DNA of 32,673 bases from JAXJQF01 sp036311285 (GCA_036311285.1 JAXJQF010000001.1:1-32673); one strand, 5' to 3'. Numbered from the stretch's first letter, positions 16,479 to 26,107 are shown. The notes: generated from the sequence alone by a model not told the origin. Translations and numbers: made by a program.

Positions 16479-16846
16479 ATACTATCTAAAGAAGGAAATT
16501 AAAATAATAACTTATATATTACTTTAAATTTATTAAGTAAAGTAATATCCCCTAATCTTAAATCACTTAATTTAATTATTATATATTTAACACTATACTT
16601 TAATATTTATATCTTTTGTGTGTTATCTTAAAATAACTCATATCATAATACTCTGAGTAAAGTATTATGATATTAACGATTATATATACTAGTTAATGTT
16701 ATAAGCGATACTTAACTTTATTAAGCTAAATAAGGAGTAAAAATCAGAAAAAATCTTACTGTTTTTAATTTATACCACTAAATAAAAAAATGCTACAAAT
16801 ATCAAATTTCTTTAATTAAAATTTGCGAGTTTGCACAAATACTTAA
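16479..16846. promoter_or_regulatory. lacI-type gene upstream region with two inverted repeats
   Basis: No ORF. Inverted repeat 1: ATATTACTTTA (16516-16526) and TAAAGTAATAT (16538-16548), 11-nt spacer, about 40-70 bp before the regulator start. Inverted repeat 2: ATATCATAATACT (16640-16652) and AGTATTATGATAT (16661-16673), 8-nt spacer. The right arms share TAAAGTAxTAT, so the two could be related operators or binding sites. No T-tract terminator for slt was found. Neither repeat has the central CG of classic LacI-family operators. Confidence 0.45.
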
Positions 16847-19195
16847 CTAATAATCGCTATTCTTCTCACTATCAGTTAAGAAGATAGGATTTGTTTCTCC
16901 TAGCAATATCTGGTACAAATAAGTGTAGAAAAGAACCTTTTGTACATAATTTCTAGTCTCAGTAAACGGAATTGTCTCAATATAAGTAACGTAATCTCTC
17001 TTTACTCCATCCTTACTTTGCCATTTTAGCGAGCGATGAGGACCAGCGTTATAACCAGCTGTTACATAAATCCTATTTCCACTGAAATTACTCATCATCT
17101 CATTTAAGTATGAAGCTCCTAACTTTACATTTACCTCTGGTTGATAAAGCTCATTTACATTTTTGTAATCATATTTGTTCTTCTTACTCACATACTTAGC
17201 TGTCTGAGGCATAAGTTGCATTAAACCTCTCGCACCTACTGAAGAAACAGCATTTGGATTCATCATACTCTCTTGTCGAGTAATACCGTATAAATAAGCC
17301 TTTGATATACCTTGTTGCTTTGACTGTTCTTCATATAGATTGTTATATACAATAGGGAATCTTAAATCTAGTATATCCCAATCTTTTTTATGAATAGATT
17401 GCCAAATAGCTAACTCTGAAAAACCTCTTTGTGAAATTATATAAGCGAGAACTCTTGCATCACTTATACTTGACTGCTTCATAAGTTTTTCCCATTCACG
17501 CCAGATTCCATCTTTATCATTTATAAAGATGTATTCATACAGCTTTGCTAGATGTGGATATCTTTCAGAAAGACTTCTAATTGAAGTATCATTTGGGATC
17601 TCAAACTTTTTATACCCCACACTATAAGGTAAATTAAGCTTATCCGCAGCAACAAAACCATAGAAACTTCTTCTCGTTGCAAGATTTGAATAGATTTTGA
17701 AAGCTTCTTTGGTTTTTCCCAATTCCTCTAATGAACGAGCCTTCCAATAAATCATATTTTCTTGATTTTGAGATGACTTAGAAAGTAAACCTATATACTT
17801 TAATACATCCTTATAATTCTTATTCCATATAGCTAAACGAATACGCATCTCATATAGCTTGTCTGAATCAAATTTTTGAATTTCTTTATCTATATAATTG
17901 AAAGGTGTGTTATTTCTTTCATATAAAGCGTTAGTTAACATAATACGCTTAATTTCATTCTCTTCACTCTTTGAAATCTTATATTTCTTTTTAAATGAAT
18001 CATATTCAGTTATTGATTTTTGTGGATTGCTTCTAGCAAAACGCTTAAAAACAGACACTGCAACACTTTTCATTCCCTTTGGAACTAATTTATTGTACTT
18101 TTCAGGTTGATTATATAATTTATTTAATAAAGCAATAGTCTTTGAGTATTTCTTACGATTGTCTTTTAATAAATTTAAATGTTTTATAGTTTCTTTAAAC
18201 TTATTTTGTGTTCCACGAGTCCAATAAATGTTTTTTAAACGTTTTATAATATCATCTGCTGTAATCTTCTTTTGCTTAACTAGATTATCAACAATACCTC
18301 TACAGCTTCTTGGAATAACATCACCATTTATGTAATCCTTTCTGATATTAGAGATTATTTTATTTTTTTGTTTTTGAGTTGATGACTTTGTATCTAATTT
18401 AGCATTTACCCAAATACATTTTAAAGAATTATGATTAGGTTGTTTCTTTGATACCTTAAATAGTTTTGAATAGTTCTTCTTATAACCATAATACCTAACA
18501 TAATAAGATCTCAATGAAGCACTTAAATCTAAGTGCTTATCACTGTTTATAAACTCTAATATATCGTTAAACTTTGCTTTAGGATTAAGTAATAATAAAT
18601 ACTTTAAGTTATCTACTAAAATATAATCCTTAAGTTCATTGTTTACTAATTTAGATAATTTATTATAGTCACCATTTTGGTATGCTTCTATAGCTTCAAT
18701 ATATAGAATTCTTTGATTAAAGTTCTTATAATAAAACTCATCATAAATTTGCTTACTTATAATAGAATCAACATACTTAGCATTTGAAATTGAGACACCT
18801 GGAGCTTCCGATACTTCCGTTGAATTAGATACATCATTTAATTTAGAAGACTCTTTTTTATCAATAGACGACTCCTCTTCCTTTACAATCGCCTCAATTT
18901 CGCTTAAAGCTTCAATTTCACTTAATGTTTCTGTATTACTATCTACAGCCTTATCTTCTAACGTATATTCACTTTCATTGGTTTTTAAATATGTTACACC
19001 ATTAGAACCTGTTTTATCTAAACTATTAGAGTTGCATGTAAATGGACAATATACATTTATTGCTGTCGCAGCTATAGAGGTATTTGAGAAAATTAATAAG
19101 ACAAGAAAAATGAATAAAAATAGAAAAGAATAATATTGTTCTCTAAACAATACCATATCCAAGTTCTTTAACTGCTTAAAGTTATTTTGTTTCAA
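16847..19195 (-). CDS. slt: soluble lytic murein transglycosylase, Slt family, with extended N-terminus
   Basis: Cleaves peptidoglycan glycan strands to 1,6-anhydromuramyl products in the periplasm. The 782-aa product ends with a catalytic SLT domain: GITRQESMMNP with catalytic Glu642, SSVGARGLMQLMPQTAK, LGASYLN and VTAGYNAGPHRS. The middle is the helical superhelix ring (U/L domain), with ENMIYWKARSLEELGKTKEA typical of Slt70. At the N-terminus, residues about 23-43 form a signal sequence, with a plausible cut after TSIA. Residues about 65-135 form a Ser/Glu-rich linker with a tandem LSEIEA repeat, not found in E. coli Slt (645 aa). The start is uncertain: the TTG at 19195 is the longest, and an ATG at 19156 leaves a more typical signal peptide. 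Confidence 0.9.
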   Translation of the reverse strand: MKQNNFKQLKNLDMVLFREQYYSFLFLFIFLVLLIFSNTSIAATAINVYCPFTCNSNSLDKTGSNGVTYLKTNESEYTLEDKAVDSNTETLSEIEALSEIEAIVKEEESSIDKKESSKLNDVSNSTEVSEAPGVSISNAKYVDSIISKQIYDEFYYKNFNQRILYIEAIEAYQNGDYNKLSKLVNNELKDYILVDNLKYLLLLNPKAKFNDILEFINSDKHLDLSASLRSYYVRYYGYKKNYSKLFKVSKKQPNHNSLKCIWVNAKLDTKSSTQKQKNKIISNIRKDYINGDVIPRSCRGIVDNLVKQKKITADDIIKRLKNIYWTRGTQNKFKETIKHLNLLKDNRKKYSKTIALLNKLYNQPEKYNKLVPKGMKSVAVSVFKRFARSNPQKSITEYDSFKKKYKISKSEENEIKRIMLTNALYERNNTPFNYIDKEIQKFDSDKLYEMRIRLAIWNKNYKDVLKYIGLLSKSSQNQENMIYWKARSLEELGKTKEAFKIYSNLATRRSFYGFVAADKLNLPYSVGYKKFEIPNDTSIRSLSERYPHLAKLYEYIFINDKDGIWREWEKLMKQSSISDARVLAYIISQRGFSELAIWQSIHKKDWDILDLRFPIVYNNLYEEQSKQQGISKAYLYGITRQESMMNPNAVSSVGARGLMQLMPQTAKYVSKKNKYDYKNVNELYQPEVNVKLGASYLNEMMSNFSGNRIYVTAGYNAGPHRSLKWQSKDGVKRDYVTYIETIPFTETRNYVQKVLFYTYLYQILLGETNPIFLTDSEKNSDY

Positions 19196-19401
19196 ACCTG
19201 TGCTCCAACAATTTTATTTAATAATTTTATTTTCTTTGAGTGTTATATTTTTATATTACTTTTTCTTTTTTAGTTGTTGTAACTTCTAATAAGTTAATTC
19301 AATTATTTACTCATTTGTATACAACGTAATCAGTAGACGCATTCTAGCATATTTTTAAAATTTTAATATTCCTCAATAGTTAACATTCATCCTTTTTTAC
19401 A

Positions 19402-19452
19402 TATTAATAATAAAAAGGTTTTCTTTTATTACATGATAAAAAGAAAACCTTT
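19402..19452 (-). terminator. terminator of the fleQ-like gene
   Basis: AAAGGTTTTCTTTT (19414-19427) pairs with AAAAGAAAACCTTT (19439-19452), 14 bp. On the minus strand it is followed by TTTATTATTAAT. It lies 30 bp past the fleQ-like stop codon. Confidence 0.8.
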
Positions 19453-19482
19453 AGTAATTACAGTTTATGTTGAAAAATAAAA

Positions 19483-21006
19483 TTATTCTTTAGTACTTAT
19501 TTCATACTTCTTTATCTTCTCAACTAATGTTGTACGACGCATTTGAAGCATTTCAGCTGCTCTTGCAACAACTCCATCTGTTGCCTCTAATGCACGTTTA
19601 ATCATATCAATTTCAATTTGAGTTACCATTTCCTTTAAGTTAACCCCGTCTGGCGGTAATACACTACTGAATGGTGCTGCTAAATCATTATCAGCTTCAT
19701 CGAACTCATCAAGAACGGAAGTAACATCATTAGAAGCATTATCAGAAGAAATTCCAGCTTGATTTTCTTCTTTACATTCTTCTTCACTTAAGTCACATAA
19801 AATATCAAACAATGCATCCTTTTCATCCATTGGTTCATCTAAACGGCCATCCTTTTCAATTGCATATTGATACTTTCTTGGCAAATCTTTGTTGTCAACA
19901 ATTTCATTCGGATGAATAATTATCATTCTTTCTACTAAGTTTGATAATTCTCTTACATTTCCAGACCATTCATGTTGCATTAACGATTCCATTGCACGTT
20001 GAGTAAATCTAACTCCAACTTTATGTTCTCTAGAATACCTATTAATTAACTCCTGAAGCAATAACGGAATATCATCAGCTCTTTCTCTCAATGGAGGAGT
20101 TATGATAGGGAATACATTTAAACGATAAAATAAATCTTCTCTAAATTTTCCTTCCTTTATCATCTCTTCAAGGTTACGGTGGGTCGCAGCTATTACTCTA
20201 ACGTTAGCTTTAATCTGTCTGTTGCTTCCAACCCTTTCATATACTCTTTCTTGTAAAACTCTCAATAACTTAACTTGCATTTGCAAAGGCATATCACCAA
20301 TTTCGTCTAAGAAAATTGTTCCACCTTCAGCAAGTTCAAAACGACCTACACGATTTGTAATAGCTCCAGTAAACGCTCCTTTTTCGTGACCAAACAATTC
20401 GCTCTCTAATAATTCCCCCGGAATTGCACCACAGTTTATAGGAACAAATGGCATATTCTTACGTTCACTTAATTCATGAACTGCACGAGCTACCACTTCT
20501 TTACCAGTACCTGATTCGCCTAAAATTAAAACATTGGCATCTGTTGGAGCAACCTGTTCAATAAGATGTCTAACATCTTGAATAGCATCCCCTTTTCCAA
20601 CTAATAATTTTAATAAGGTTTGAGCATTCGAACCCTTCTTTACTTTTTTATGTAAAGAATTAAAAGACTGACAAAATCTTAATAATTGCAAAAAGCCCTC
20701 ATAAGTACCATCTTTCCCTAATATACCTATCATATTAGAACGCTGAGGTAATTCAGACTCTTCATAATGTTGAGTAAAAATAAAAGGAACATCCTTATTC
20801 TCATCTAAAAGTTTATCAACAGGTTGATTCCCAAGTTCACCCGCGATAACTAAAGTAGTTGCAGAATCATTACTTGATAAATAACTTAAGCAATCTTCAA
20901 GTTCCCCACTCTGCCATTCACAGCCTAAGAATCCAACGATTGTCTCAAGACTTTTTCTACTCTCTGCATCTTTTTCTAAAATTAGAATACTTCCGTTAAA
21001 ATCCAT
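19483..21006 (-). CDS. sigma54-dependent transcriptional activator, FleQ/FlrA-like
   Basis: 507 aa enhancer-binding protein. The N-terminal FleQ-type receiver-like domain (about 1-125) is followed by an AAA+ domain with Walker A GESGTGKE (163-170), the sigma54-contact loop GAFTGA (210-215), Walker B GTIFLDEIGDMP and LFYRLNVFPI. A Fis-type helix-turn-helix closes the protein (GVVARAAEMLQMRRTTLVEK). The linker and C-terminus align well with FleQ/FlrA, the flagellar master regulators, more than with NtrC. The FleQ segment before the AAA+ domain that binds c-di-GMP (LFRS, from memory) reads LLKL here, and the following R-N reads R-A, so c-di-GMP control is doubtful. AGGAG precedes the ATG. No flrBC or flagellar genes are in this window. 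Confidence 0.85.
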   Translation of the reverse strand: MDFNGSILILEKDAESRKSLETIVGFLGCEWQSGELEDCLSYLSSNDSATTLVIAGELGNQPVDKLLDENKDVPFIFTQHYEESELPQRSNMIGILGKDGTYEGFLQLLRFCQSFNSLHKKVKKGSNAQTLLKLLVGKGDAIQDVRHLIEQVAPTDANVLILGESGTGKEVVARAVHELSERKNMPFVPINCGAIPGELLESELFGHEKGAFTGAITNRVGRFELAEGGTIFLDEIGDMPLQMQVKLLRVLQERVYERVGSNRQIKANVRVIAATHRNLEEMIKEGKFREDLFYRLNVFPIITPPLRERADDIPLLLQELINRYSREHKVGVRFTQRAMESLMQHEWSGNVRELSNLVERMIIIHPNEIVDNKDLPRKYQYAIEKDGRLDEPMDEKDALFDILCDLSEEECKEENQAGISSDNASNDVTSVLDEFDEADNDLAAPFSSVLPPDGVNLKEMVTQIEIDMIKRALEATDGVVARAAEMLQMRRTTLVEKIKKYEISTKE

Positions 21007-21152
21007 CTACAATTACTCCTATTTACTACTATCATACTAATACAAATAAATAATAAATAAAACAGTTAGTCGTCAAATTTTTGACACAGTTAAATATCTA
21101 ATAATTTCTATAAAGATACAAAATTTATGATTCTTTTTAGTTCCTCGCTTTT

Positions 21153-21827
21153 CTAGACGATTTCAATTTGCCAATCAATAGGAAGTAAACCATTCTTTTC
21201 AAGAAAATCATTAGCAGTACTAAAATGTTTACAACCAAAGAATCCCCTATAAGCAGATAATGGACTAGGATGAGGTGCTTTTAAAATTAAATGATTAGGA
21301 TTATTTAGCATTTTTATCTTTGTTTGAGCAGGTTTTCCCCACAACATATAAACTATTGGTCTATCCTGTTCGTTAAGTTTTCTAATAATGGCATCTGTAA
21401 ATTTCTCCCAACCTTTACCTTGATGCGAATTTGGATTTTCTGCTCTAACAGTTAATACAGTGTTAAGCATTAAAACTCCTTGTTTCGCCCATTTAGTTAA
21501 ATATCCATTATTAGGTCGAACTAAACCTAAATCAGTTTCAAGCTCTGTATAAATATTTCTTAAAGATGGAGGAACATCAACTCCAAGTTGAACTGAAAAA
21601 CACAAGCCATGAGCTTGCTTTTCATTAAAGTACGGATCTTGTCCTAGTATCACTACTTTAACGTCTTCTAAACTTGTATATTTAAGAGCATTAAATACAT
21701 CTTCTTTAGGTGGGTAAATAACATTTGAGTTATACTCATCTTCAACAAAGGTACATAATTCTTTAAAATAATCTTTTTCAGTTTCATCTTGTAATGCATT
21801 AGACCATTCATTTGGAAGCTTTAACAT
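21153..21827 (-). CDS. ung: uracil-DNA glycosylase, family 1
   Basis: Removes uracil from DNA, the first step of base-excision repair of cytosine deamination. The 224-aa product (E. coli 229) has the catalytic water-activating loop VVILGQDPYF (Asp64), the uracil-specific LNTVLTVR (Asn122), and HPSPLSAYRGFFGCKHF (catalytic His186). The family motif is GQDPYH; here the His is Phe67, an unusual substitution next to the active-site Tyr66. The remaining fold is intact, so I expect a functional enzyme. It lies 146 bp upstream of the fleQ-like gene on the same strand, but probably as a separate unit. Confidence 0.95.
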   Translation of the reverse strand: MLKLPNEWSNALQDETEKDYFKELCTFVEDEYNSNVIYPPKEDVFNALKYTSLEDVKVVILGQDPYFNEKQAHGLCFSVQLGVDVPPSLRNIYTELETDLGLVRPNNGYLTKWAKQGVLMLNTVLTVRAENPNSHQGKGWEKFTDAIIRKLNEQDRPIVYMLWGKPAQTKIKMLNNPNHLILKAPHPSPLSAYRGFFGCKHFSTANDFLEKNGLLPIDWQIEIV

Positions 21828-22141
21828 CTTTAACTTTAACCTTCTCTAAAATTAAGTTGTTGTATATATTTGATTAACATTTTATGCTTAACTCTGATGC
21901 AGAGAAACTCATATACTTAAATAGTTTCACCACTTATATTCAAATATTTATATCACAAAAAGTTTATACCAACATAATCTTACTAAACAACTATTTCAAA
22001 ATTTTCTTCTACTTTTTTTATAATATGTGAGATATCGTATATTTATTTTTTAAAAATACCAACATACAATACATTTTATACATATTTTAGATGTTAGTAT
22101 AAGTCTGATTACATGTTTAATATTATAAGAAGACTTTTACT
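21828..22141. other. divergent ung/sigma-factor intergenic region
   Basis: 314 bp of A/T-rich DNA between oppositely oriented genes, so it should hold both promoters. I see no convincing -35/-10 pair, no strong hairpin and no ORF. The A/T content makes eye-based promoter calls unreliable. Confidence 0.5.
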
Positions 22142-23752
22142 ATGGCAAAAATTGTTAATACACGTAAGGACAAAGCAAAGGATAATGAGCAATCTTATTC
22201 TTTGAGTACTAATTACTATGCTTTAAAAAACAACGATTTAAAGTTGTTAACTCCTGAAGAAGAATTAGAATTAGCCAAAGTAATTGCTCAAACAACTACC
22301 AATGTAAGTAACGCTGTAGCAGATGCTTTCTTTGTAGTTGCTTATATACTTGAACTATATTCAGAATACAGAACTAAGTTTGAAAACACTCCCAACTCAA
22401 TTGATTCATTTATTCTTGGTTTTAAAGACATCAATAACATGAAGACTGAAACAAATAATGAACAAGATAATGAGAGCCTAGATGATTCAAACCTTCCTCC
22501 TTTAGAACTAATAGCTATTACAAACGAAAGATTTGAACTATTAAAAATAAAATATGAGGAAGCATTAACTCTTGCTTCAAGATTTTCTTCAAAAAGTACT
22601 CGACTTTCTAAGAAAAAAGAAGAAATCAGTGAGATATTAAAAAACTTCATATTTTCACCAAGAATTTACGAAAAAATTGAAGTTAAACTAGATAATCTTT
22701 TACATACAATTATCAAGACATGCTCTGTATTTAAAACAATGCAGCAAGAAAACCCGCGTTTTACAAAATCTTATTACACCGTACAAACATATTTAAACGA
22801 TATCACAACCAAAAACCCTGCAGAAATTGTTTTTATAACTGAAAATCAGTATCAAAAAATAATTGAAAAAAATGTTTTAGTTGAACCTTTTGTTAAAGAT
22901 GTAACGGTTGCATTACAACAATTAAACACCATCAAAGATGAATGTAACCATTCTATTGAAGATATTATTAAGTTATATAATAACATCAAAACTCAATACT
23001 TAATCGGGAAAAAAGCTCGTGACCAAATGATAAAAGCTAATATTAGATTAGTAATGCACGAAGCTCGCAAATACAGTAGCGATACCGATAATTTTAACGA
23101 CTTAACCCAATATGGTATTTTTGGTCTTATTAAAGCAATTGAAAAGTTCGACTACACAAAGAAATATAAACTATCTACCTATGCGACATGGTGGATCAAA
23201 CAATATATTAACAGAGCTTTAGATACTGATTTTAAATCTATTAGACTACCTGTTAATAAAGAAGAAAAAATTAAAAAGATAAATAAATTTGCTTTTGATT
23301 TCTTCAACACTCATGGAAGAGAAGCTAGAAACGATGAAATAGCCAAAGGTCTAGGAATAACTACTAAAATGGTTAATGAACTAAAGTTCTATTCAAGACC
23401 TACAGTGTCTCTGCATGACAAGATCCCAAATGATAAGGATGATGAAAATCTATCAATTGAATACACTCAAAAGGATGAAAACACCCCTACTCCAACTCAA
23501 ATAGCAGAGTTAGAGAGCTTAAAACAATGCTTAGCAGATGTTTTAAAAGAGTTAACTCCTCAAGAGGCTGATATTATAAAAAAACGCTTTGGTTTAAATA
23601 ATCAAAACACATTAACACTAGAGCAAATAGCAAAAACCTATAATGTTAAAGCTGAAAGAATTAGACAAATTGAAGCTAAGACTTTAAGAAAAATAAGTCA
23701 TAGTTCTAAATTCTCACATCTAAAGGATTTCCTTGAGGTTTCTGATTATTAA
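22142..23752 (+). CDS. divergent RpoD-derived sigma factor lacking region 1.1
   Basis: 536 aa sigma70-family protein. Region 1.2 (LLTPEEELELAKVIAQ, about 35-50) is followed by a long non-conserved region (about 50-285) that matches RpoD in layout, not RpoS or RpoH: ILELYSEY, then FILGFKD, an acidic stretch, and SRFSSKS...ILKNFIFSPRIYEKI. Region 2 (about 290-362) has ANIRLVMHEARKY and KLSTYATWWIKQYINRA. Region 3 has GREARNDEIAKGLGI. Region 4 has LTPQEADIIKKRFGL and VKAERIRQIEAKTLRKI. Compared with E. coli RpoD: F427 is Leu, T440 is Asn and R584 is Ala, all in the promoter-recognition segments, while Q437, W433/W434, E585 and R588 are kept. The N-terminal region 1.1 is missing (RpoD 613 aa). 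It may recognise altered promoters. It could instead be the sole primary sigma of a fast-evolving lineage; the rest of the genome would decide. Confidence 0.87.
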   Translation: MAKIVNTRKDKAKDNEQSYSLSTNYYALKNNDLKLLTPEEELELAKVIAQTTTNVSNAVADAFFVVAYILELYSEYRTKFENTPNSIDSFILGFKDINNMKTETNNEQDNESLDDSNLPPLELIAITNERFELLKIKYEEALTLASRFSSKSTRLSKKKEEISEILKNFIFSPRIYEKIEVKLDNLLHTIIKTCSVFKTMQQENPRFTKSYYTVQTYLNDITTKNPAEIVFITENQYQKIIEKNVLVEPFVKDVTVALQQLNTIKDECNHSIEDIIKLYNNIKTQYLIGKKARDQMIKANIRLVMHEARKYSSDTDNFNDLTQYGIFGLIKAIEKFDYTKKYKLSTYATWWIKQYINRALDTDFKSIRLPVNKEEKIKKINKFAFDFFNTHGREARNDEIAKGLGITTKMVNELKFYSRPTVSLHDKIPNDKDDENLSIEYTQKDENTPTPTQIAELESLKQCLADVLKELTPQEADIIKKRFGLNNQNTLTLEQIAKTYNVKAERIRQIEAKTLRKISHSSKFSHLKDFLEVSDY

Positions 23753-23810
23753 AGAAATATTTAATAAACTCTTTTATTAGTTTATAAATCTTAAACAAAA
23801 CCCAAAAACA

Positions 23811-23845
23811 AAAGAAGGAGAATCATTTAAATTCTCCTTCTTTTT
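23811..23845. terminator. bidirectional terminator between the sigma gene and tkt
   Basis: AAAGAAGGAGAAT (23811-23823) and ATTCTCCTTCTTT (23831-23843), 7-nt loop, followed by further T on the plus strand and TGTTTTTGGGTTTTG on the minus strand. It serves both convergent genes. Confidence 0.85.
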
Positions 23846-23866
23846 AATCTTTACTAATTATTCTGC

Positions 23867-25858
23867 TTAGAATAATTTCTTAGCTAAAGCAACAGCGTTA
23901 TCTACTGTAAAACCGAATAAATCAAATAACTGATCAGCAGGAGCTGATTCACCAAACTTATCGATACCTAAAATAACACCATTTAAGCCAACATACTTGT
24001 ACCAAAAATCTGATACACCAGCTTCAATAGCCATTCTCTTAGTACATGCTGAAGGTAATACAGATTCCTTATATTCAACACTTTGAGCGTCAAACACTTC
24101 TGTACATGGCATTGATACTACACGAACATTCTTACCTTCTGTTTCTAATGCAGCAGCTGTATTCATTGCTAATTCAACTTCAGAACCAGTCGCGATGATT
24201 ATCAAATCAGGATTGCTTGTTCCTTCCTTAAGAACATAACCGCCCTTAGCAACATTAGCTAGTTGTTCCTTAGTTCTATCCATTTGAGCTAAGTTTTGAC
24301 GTGAGAATATTAACGCATTTGGAGTTTGTGTTGATTCTACAGCAAACTTCCAAGCTACAGCAGATTCTACTTGGTCACATGGACGCCATGTATTTAAGTT
24401 TAAACCCATTCTTAATGTAGCGATTTGTTCAACAGGTTGATGAGTTGGACCATCTTCACCTAAACCGATAGAGTCATGAGTGTAAACATAAATTACAGGA
24501 AGCTTCATTAAAGAACTCATGCGTACTGCATTCTTTGCATATTCCATGAACATTAAGAATGTTGCACCATAAGGAATAAAACCACCGTGTAAATATGCAC
24601 CATTCATGATTGCACTCATACCAAATTCACGTACACCATAGTGCATGTAGTTACCACTTGCATCATCAGGAGTAATTGACTTTGAGTTCTTATGCATTGT
24701 TAAGTTACTTGGAGCTAAGTCAGCAGAACCACCTAAGAATTCAGGTAATAAAGCACCAAATGCATCCAACGCATTTTGGCTCGCCTTTCTACTTGCAATC
24801 TTTGCTGGATTTGCTTGTAAATAATCGATAAATTCTTGTGACTTTTCTGCCCAATTTTCAGGTAATTTTCTTGCAATACGGCGTTCTAATTCTGCAGCTT
24901 CAACAGGATATTCTGACTTATATTTTGCAAATAAATCAATCCACGCTTGTTCATTCTTAGCGCCTTCGTCCTTTGCGTCCCATGCATCATACACGTCTTG
25001 AGGAACTTCAAATGGACCATATTCCCATCCTAAGTTTTCCTTAGCTAATGCAATTTCAGCATCACCTAATGGTGCTCCATGACAGTTATGAGTACCTTGC
25101 TTGTTAGGTGAACCAAAACCAATTACTGTTTTACAACAAATGATACTTGGTTGATCCTTAACAGACTTAGCAGCTTCTACAGCCTTAGCAATTTCTTCAC
25201 TGTTATGACCATCAACCTTTTGCACATGCCAACCGTATGATGCAAATCTAGCTGCAGTATCTTCAGCAAACCAGCCCTTTGTATCACCATCGATTGAAAT
25301 ACCATTGTCGTCCCAGAACGCAATCAACTTACCTAACTTCAAAGTACCAGCTAAAGAACAAGCTTCATGAGAAACACCTTCCATTAAGCAACCATCACCC
25401 ATGAATACATAAGTATAATGGTCTACAACATCGTAATTTGGCTTGTTAAATTGAGCTGCTAAAACCTTTTCTGCTAATGCCATACCTACTGCATTAGTAA
25501 TACCTTGACCTAATGGTCCAGTAGTAGTTTCTACACCATCTGTATAACCAAATTCTGGGTGACCAGGTGTCTTTGAATGTAATTGTCTAAAATTCTTTAA
25601 ATCATCAATTGATAAGTTATAACCTGTTAGATGCAATAAAGAATAAATTAACATAGATCCATGACCATTAGATAAAACAAAACGGTCACGATTAAACCAA
25701 TTTGGATTAGTTGGATTATGTTTTAAAAATCCACGCCATAAAACTTCTGCTATATCAGCCATGCCCATAGGTGCACCTGGATGACCTGAATTAGCCTTTT
25801 GGATTGCATCCATGCTTAATGCTCTAATAGCATTAGCCAATCTCTTATTAGAGACCAT
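23867..25858 (-). CDS. tkt: transketolase
   Basis: Thiamine-diphosphate enzyme that transfers two-carbon units between sugar phosphates in the pentose phosphate pathway. The product is 663 aa, the same as E. coli TktA, and collinear throughout. Signatures: SGHPGAPMGMADIAEVLW (His26 type), GPLGQGI, MGDGCLMEG and DDNGISIDG (ThDP/metal), GGSADLAPSN, REFGMSA (the Glu that activates ThDP) and HDSIGLGEDGPTHQP. I chose the ATG at 25858 because GAGGTG lies just before it; a longer TTG reading at 25873 would bury that site. It is transcribed away from the BMP/EAL operon, with no epd-pgk next to it. Confidence 0.97.
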   Translation of the reverse strand: MVSNKRLANAIRALSMDAIQKANSGHPGAPMGMADIAEVLWRGFLKHNPTNPNWFNRDRFVLSNGHGSMLIYSLLHLTGYNLSIDDLKNFRQLHSKTPGHPEFGYTDGVETTTGPLGQGITNAVGMALAEKVLAAQFNKPNYDVVDHYTYVFMGDGCLMEGVSHEACSLAGTLKLGKLIAFWDDNGISIDGDTKGWFAEDTAARFASYGWHVQKVDGHNSEEIAKAVEAAKSVKDQPSIICCKTVIGFGSPNKQGTHNCHGAPLGDAEIALAKENLGWEYGPFEVPQDVYDAWDAKDEGAKNEQAWIDLFAKYKSEYPVEAAELERRIARKLPENWAEKSQEFIDYLQANPAKIASRKASQNALDAFGALLPEFLGGSADLAPSNLTMHKNSKSITPDDASGNYMHYGVREFGMSAIMNGAYLHGGFIPYGATFLMFMEYAKNAVRMSSLMKLPVIYVYTHDSIGLGEDGPTHQPVEQIATLRMGLNLNTWRPCDQVESAVAWKFAVESTQTPNALIFSRQNLAQMDRTKEQLANVAKGGYVLKEGTSNPDLIIIATGSEVELAMNTAAALETEGKNVRVVSMPCTEVFDAQSVEYKESVLPSACTKRMAIEAGVSDFWYKYVGLNGVILGIDKFGESAPADQLFDLFGFTVDNAVALAKKLF

Positions 25859-26040
25859 TTTCACCTCTACCAATTCGTACTGTTTAATTGATTAATTTAA
25901 ATAAATATTTAAAACCATTTTGGTTAATACCATAATGGGCATAATTATAACACACTTATTTTTTGGTTTATATAAAAAGCTAAACAAAGTATTTAACGAG
26001 AATCAAATTATTTATACAAATCTTGTAATAATTTCTAACA

Positions 26041-26078
26041 ATATATAAAAAAGCAATACGTTTTTATCGTATTGCTTT
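26041..26078 (-). terminator. terminator of the EAL/BMP operon
   Basis: AAAGCAATACG (26050-26060), 7-nt loop, CGTATTGCTTT (26068-26078). On the minus strand the stem runs into TTTTATATAT, placing a strong terminator 30 bp past the last operon gene. Confidence 0.85.
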
Positions 26079-26107
26079 GTCTAGTGAAAAACTTTTTATG
26101 AATAAAT

